From Bradyrhizobium sp. 141 (GTDB lineage: Bacteria; Pseudomonadota; Alphaproteobacteria; Rhizobiales; Xanthobacteraceae), in NCBI RefSeq assembly GCF_023074055.1, contig NZ_JADPKR010000046.1, positions 1 to 64,000 on the forward strand: DNA of 64,000 bases, in the 5' to 3' direction. Positions 60,849-64,000 of the stretch are shown here, piece after piece. Within the stretch, counting starts at the first letter, position 1; the number at the start of each line of letters is the position of its first letter. The position numbers were made by a program, and so were the translations under genes. The notes below the pieces were generated by a model that worked only from the letters and a program-made list of their open reading frames with translations, was not told the DNA's origin and made no database searches.

Positions 60849-61933
60849 TCAAGACACCGCAGCAGCCGGGCGCAACCTACGACGGATCGTTCGTTCCGTC
60901 GGTCCAGGGGCTTCGCGCCATCGCGGCGCTGAGCGTGCTGATGGATCATTTCTACGACATGCCGAAGGGAGGCATGTACGACATTCCTGATCCCGGATTC
61001 CTGCCGCCGCTCTGGCTCTGGCTGCAATCGGTGATCAATGTCGGTGGTCACGGTGTCGAGCTGTTCTTCATGATCAGCGGCTTCCTGATCCCGGCGAGCC
61101 TGGTGCGGCACGGGTCGTTGCCGCGGTTCTTTTTCGATCGCGTCCTGCGCATCATGCCGGTGTTCGTCGTCCTGCATCTTGCGCTGTTCGCAATCGGGCC
61201 GATTGTGGCCTACAAGTTCTTCCGCGGGGTCGATCTGACCAGCTATCTCGCAATCTTTGCGGCCAACCTGTTCTTCGTGCAGGACGCGCTTGGCCTGCCC
61301 ATTGCCCAGCAGAATGCCTGGACGCTGACCTATGAGTGGGCATTTTACATTTGGTTTGCGCTGACATTCTCGATGTGGCGCGCCGGGGGCAGGCTGCTGG
61401 CGGCGCCCTTGATTCTGCTGGGTTTGGCCTGCCTGATGCATTGGCCGATCACCGCGTTCTTCTGCATCGGCATGCTTTTCAGCGCGACCGGATTTCGCAT
61501 CTCCATTCCCGGACGCGCTGGGCTGCTCGCGGGTCTCGTCTGCGGGGCCGCCCTCTATGCGAGCCTCGTGCTGTTTCACCCCTTCGTGGGGCTCATTCCC
61601 GGTTTCCTGCTGTTCGGCATGGTGCTCGCTCCGGAATCAGGCCTCGGGAAGGCTCTGAGTGCGCCGGCCCTGCAATATGTCGGCAAGATCAGCTACAGCC
61701 TCTATCTCGTGCATCCCTTCGTGCTGTTCCCCTTGCAGGTGATCGGCCTGAAGCTGGTCGCTGCCGGCGTCGACCGCTGGCTGCTGTGGGCCGCCTTCAT
61801 CGTGCTCGGGTTGGTGATGTCACTGGTTGCGAGCGCGATCAGCTATGAGCTGATCGAGGTCAGGCTGAGGCGCCTGCTGGACGGCGCGATCCGCGGCATG
61901 TTCTTTCGACGCCAGATCGAGCAATCGGTTTGA
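60845..61933 (+). CDS. Acyltransferase 3 family membrane protein (third of three)
   Basis: 362 residues starting at a GTG that overlaps the previous stop (GTGA). SVQGLRAIAALSVLMDHFYD holds the R-A-I-A-A...D-H signature; VELFFMISGFLIPASL and FFDRVLRIMPVF are the following boxes. Sequence similarity to the second acyltransferase is modest, which suggests a different acceptor or acyl group. The gene ends 17 bases before the convergent glycosyltransferase gene. Confidence 0.88.
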   Translation: MIKTPQQPGATYDGSFVPSVQGLRAIAALSVLMDHFYDMPKGGMYDIPDPGFLPPLWLWLQSVINVGGHGVELFFMISGFLIPASLVRHGSLPRFFFDRVLRIMPVFVVLHLALFAIGPIVAYKFFRGVDLTSYLAIFAANLFFVQDALGLPIAQQNAWTLTYEWAFYIWFALTFSMWRAGGRLLAAPLILLGLACLMHWPITAFFCIGMLFSATGFRISIPGRAGLLAGLVCGAALYASLVLFHPFVGLIPGFLLFGMVLAPESGLGKALSAPALQYVGKISYSLYLVHPFVLFPLQVIGLKLVAAGVDRWLLWAAFIVLGLVMSLVASAISYELIEVRLRRLLDGAIRGMFFRRQIEQSV

Positions 61934-61950
61934 GAGACCGCCTGTCGCAG

Positions 61951-63108
61951 TCAGTTCACGGTCCGGCCGGCGAGCTTGTGATAGGACCCGAGTAGCTGCT
62001 CGGCGATGCGGTCCCAGTTCAGGAGGCCGGCCGCGGTTTGCCGCGCGCCGTCGGTCAATGTCGCAGCGAGAGGTTTCGAAGTCAGCACGCGTTCGAGAGC
62101 ATCGGCCAACGCAGCAGCGTCGCCCGGAGGAACCAGGAGCCCGTTGACGCCGTCGGCTACGACATCGGGAATGCCGCCGGTGGCGCTGGCAACGACAGGA
62201 CGAGAGTTGCCGTAAGCGGATGCAAGCACGCCGCTCTGCGTTGCATCCTTATAGGGCAAGGCAACCACGGTGGCGGATTGAAACAGCCGTCCGGTATCCG
62301 CAGGCGCGATATAGGCGTTGATGGTCTTGACCGTCGGCATCGCTTCCATCCGCGCGCCGAGCCGTGTCATCTCGGGGCCGCGGCCGGCGACGATCGCTTC
62401 ATGCGCCACGCCGCGCTGAGCCAATATGTCGATCGCATCGATGAAGACGTCCAGGCCCTTGTAAGCCCACATCCGTCCAAAGAACAGGATTCGCGCGGAT
62501 TCCGGCTCAGTGAGCGCGCCTTTAGCTGGCGGAACCATGAGCACGCCGTGCATGCTGGAGATCGTCTCGCCTTTGAAGTCGGGCGAGGCGCGGCGAAAAT
62601 CGGCGATACAGCTCTCCCCATGCGTCGTGACGATCGACGCGGCTGCGCGCATGCGTCCACGCCAGGCATCTTCACGCGGCGAGGTACCGGAGCCGCCTTC
62701 CGAATGCGGAATCGCATCGTGAACCGTCAGCACCAGGGGAATGCCAAGCGGACGGAGCAGCTGGATCAGCTTGGATGTGTAGATCTCCGGAACTTCGTGA
62801 CAATGAATCACGTCCGGACGAAACGATATTATATCGAAGAACGACGCAGGGATGCCGATTGCGCCGCCGCGGCGCAGGCTCAGGTCGCGGATCCGGGTTT
62901 CGAAGGGCGCCGCCACGGCGATATCGGCCAGTTCCCATTGCTGATTTGCGTCCTTGGCGTTGAGCACGAGGCGGACGTCGCAATGATGCGCCAATCCCGA
63001 TGCGAGCCGGTAGGAATATTCCGCAAAATGCGGTGCGTAGATGGCCACACGCAAGCGCCTGGAGTTACGGAGAGAACGCTGAGCAGGCGAATTCATCAAG
63101 GCATCCAT
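61951..63108 (-). CDS. Family 4 (GT-B) glycosyltransferase
   Basis: 385 residues. N-terminal Rossmann part ([37 protein letters not shown]) and a C-terminal donor-binding half with [32 protein letters not shown], and the E/G-rich end [20 protein letters not shown]. It transfers one sugar to the growing lipid-linked repeat unit in the cytoplasm. The donor cannot be read from sequence. The ATG at 63108 is used; an ATG four codons later is possible. It is convergent with the acyltransferase genes and divergent from the flippase gene. Confidence 0.9.
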   Translation of the reverse strand: MDALMNSPAQRSLRNSRRLRVAIYAPHFAEYSYRLASGLAHHCDVRLVLNAKDANQQWELADIAVAAPFETRIRDLSLRRGGAIGIPASFFDIISFRPDVIHCHEVPEIYTSKLIQLLRPLGIPLVLTVHDAIPHSEGGSGTSPREDAWRGRMRAAASIVTTHGESCIADFRRASPDFKGETISSMHGVLMVPPAKGALTEPESARILFFGRMWAYKGLDVFIDAIDILAQRGVAHEAIVAGRGPEMTRLGARMEAMPTVKTINAYIAPADTGRLFQSATVVALPYKDATQSGVLASAYGNSRPVVASATGGIPDVVADGVNGLLVPPGDAAALADALERVLTSKPLAATLTDGARQTAAGLLNWDRIAEQLLGSYHKLAGRTVN

Positions 63109-63336
63109 TTTGCATCACTTCGCAAAGGTTGATCGGAGTGTAGTCCACGATTTGAACTCACTTCCACTCTAAATGGGAAACGTGACGGCACTCATCTGAT
63201 TGCCATCACTCCGTCGTAATGTAGCGAGCAATCAGTACTCCGCCGCGATCGGAGATGGTGACGTCGCGGCAGCATCGTGCCACGTCGTCTAGCCTGCGAT
63301 TGTGGTTGGATCTGTCGGAATTGGGTCGAATTGTTG

Positions 63337-64000
63337 ATGAACGTCACGCAGGGCAAACAACATCAGGTCGTGGTTGCCTTGTTCTGGTCGCTTGCACAGA
63401 ATTGGGGCGGCCGGGCGCTGTCGTTCGTCCTGTTCCTGGTTCTGGCCCGGCTGCTCAATCCCGCGGATTTCGGTCTTGCAGCGCTCGTCGCTTTCATCCT
63501 GCTGCTCTTGAGCTCGATCGCCGAATTCGGCTTCGGCGACGCGTTGATCCAGCGGCGCACGCTCGAGCCTGCCGATGTGACGCTGCCCTTCTTCTGCTCC
63601 TTCGCCGCTTCGACGCTTCTGGCGGTTCTGATTGCCTTCCTTGCGACGGATATCGAGCGTTGGCTCGGCGTGAAGGGGCTCGCGCCGCTGTTGACGGCCG
63701 CGTCTCTCTCCCTTCCGATCGGCACCGCAACGCTGTTCCAGGAGGCGCTTTACAAGCGCCAGATGGATTTCCGCGTGCTCGCAGTCAGGACCATGGTGGC
63801 AACCGCGATTTCCGGTATCGTGGGAATCGCCTGCGCCTATGCCGGGTTCGGCGCTCTCAGCCTCGTGATCCAGGTGGTCGTTCAGAGTGCGATCAGCGGC
63901 TTGTGGCTCTGGAGCCAGCCGCGATGGCTGCCGATGCGCGGCTACGATTCCGGAAGCTTTCGCGAGCTCTCCGGCTACAGCGTCCATGTCGTGCTGAACA
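63337..64000 (+). CDS. Wzx-like polysaccharide flippase (partial, runs off the window)
   Basis: The first 221 codons of a MATE/MVF-type flippase. ALFWSLAQNWGGRALSFVLF, then LARLLNPADFGLAALVAFIL, is the classic start of the 'lipopolysaccharide biosynthesis protein' family, followed by GFGDALIQR and PLFQEALYKR-like motifs (here TLFQEALYKRQMDFR). At least five hydrophobic segments are visible. It should move lipid-linked repeat units across the inner membrane. The gene continues past position 64000. Confidence 0.9.
   Translation, partial: MNVTQGKQHQVVVALFWSLAQNWGGRALSFVLFLVLARLLNPADFGLAALVAFILLLLSSIAEFGFGDALIQRRTLEPADVTLPFFCSFAASTLLAVLIAFLATDIERWLGVKGLAPLLTAASLSLPIGTATLFQEALYKRQMDFRVLAVRTMVATAISGIVGIACAYAGFGALSLVIQVVVQSAISGLWLWSQPRWLPMRGYDSGSFRELSGYSVHVVLN

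Overview
The window is high-GC alphaproteobacterial DNA. Several small protein families and relics, an OpgC-type glucan modification protein and an exopolysaccharide locus fit a Bradyrhizobium-like member of the Hyphomicrobiales. This assignment is by family recognition only, because no rRNA, tRNA or housekeeping marker is present.

Region 1 (about 1-11.7 kb) is phage-derived accessory DNA. It holds an XRE regulator with a palindromic operator, an Mrr-like nuclease, and two ParB-like/DNA-methyltransferase fusions, one of which has lost motifs in both domains. It also holds three DUF5681 (F-x-G-x-SGNP-x-GRPKG) proteins, a large terminase subunit, a YqaJ-type exonuclease and a broken ERF single-strand annealing protein. 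No capsid, tail, portal or integrase gene is visible, so this is a decayed prophage or a retained packaging/recombination module.

Region 2 (11.7-39.9 kb) is dominated by two giant genes of 10.8 kb each. The first encodes a FecR-like domain, seven 184-residue Ig-like double repeats and two composite RTX modules. The second encodes an N-terminal RTX block, VCBS domains, three composite RTX modules and a distinct C-terminal beta-roll array. A LuxR-type regulator lies between them. A direct repeat of about 1.1 kb, carrying small HTH, PilZ and coiled-coil genes, flanks the pair. No type I secretion genes are in the window.

Region 3 (40-51.2 kb) is mixed chromosomal DNA: a MASE1 hybrid histidine kinase convergent with a NarL-type response regulator, an OpgC-like membrane protein, several small membrane or secreted proteins, a metallophosphoesterase, and long stretches of relic DNA.

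Region 4 (51.5-64 kb) is an exopolysaccharide biosynthesis and export cluster: a WcaJ-type initiating sugar transferase, a Wzc-like chain-length/tyrosine-kinase protein with a secreted partner, three acyltransferase-3 membrane proteins around a Wzy-like polymerase, a family 4 glycosyltransferase and the start of a Wzx-like flippase. Together these would start, extend, acylate, flip and export a surface polysaccharide, which could act with the giant RTX proteins in surface adhesion or biofilm (inference).
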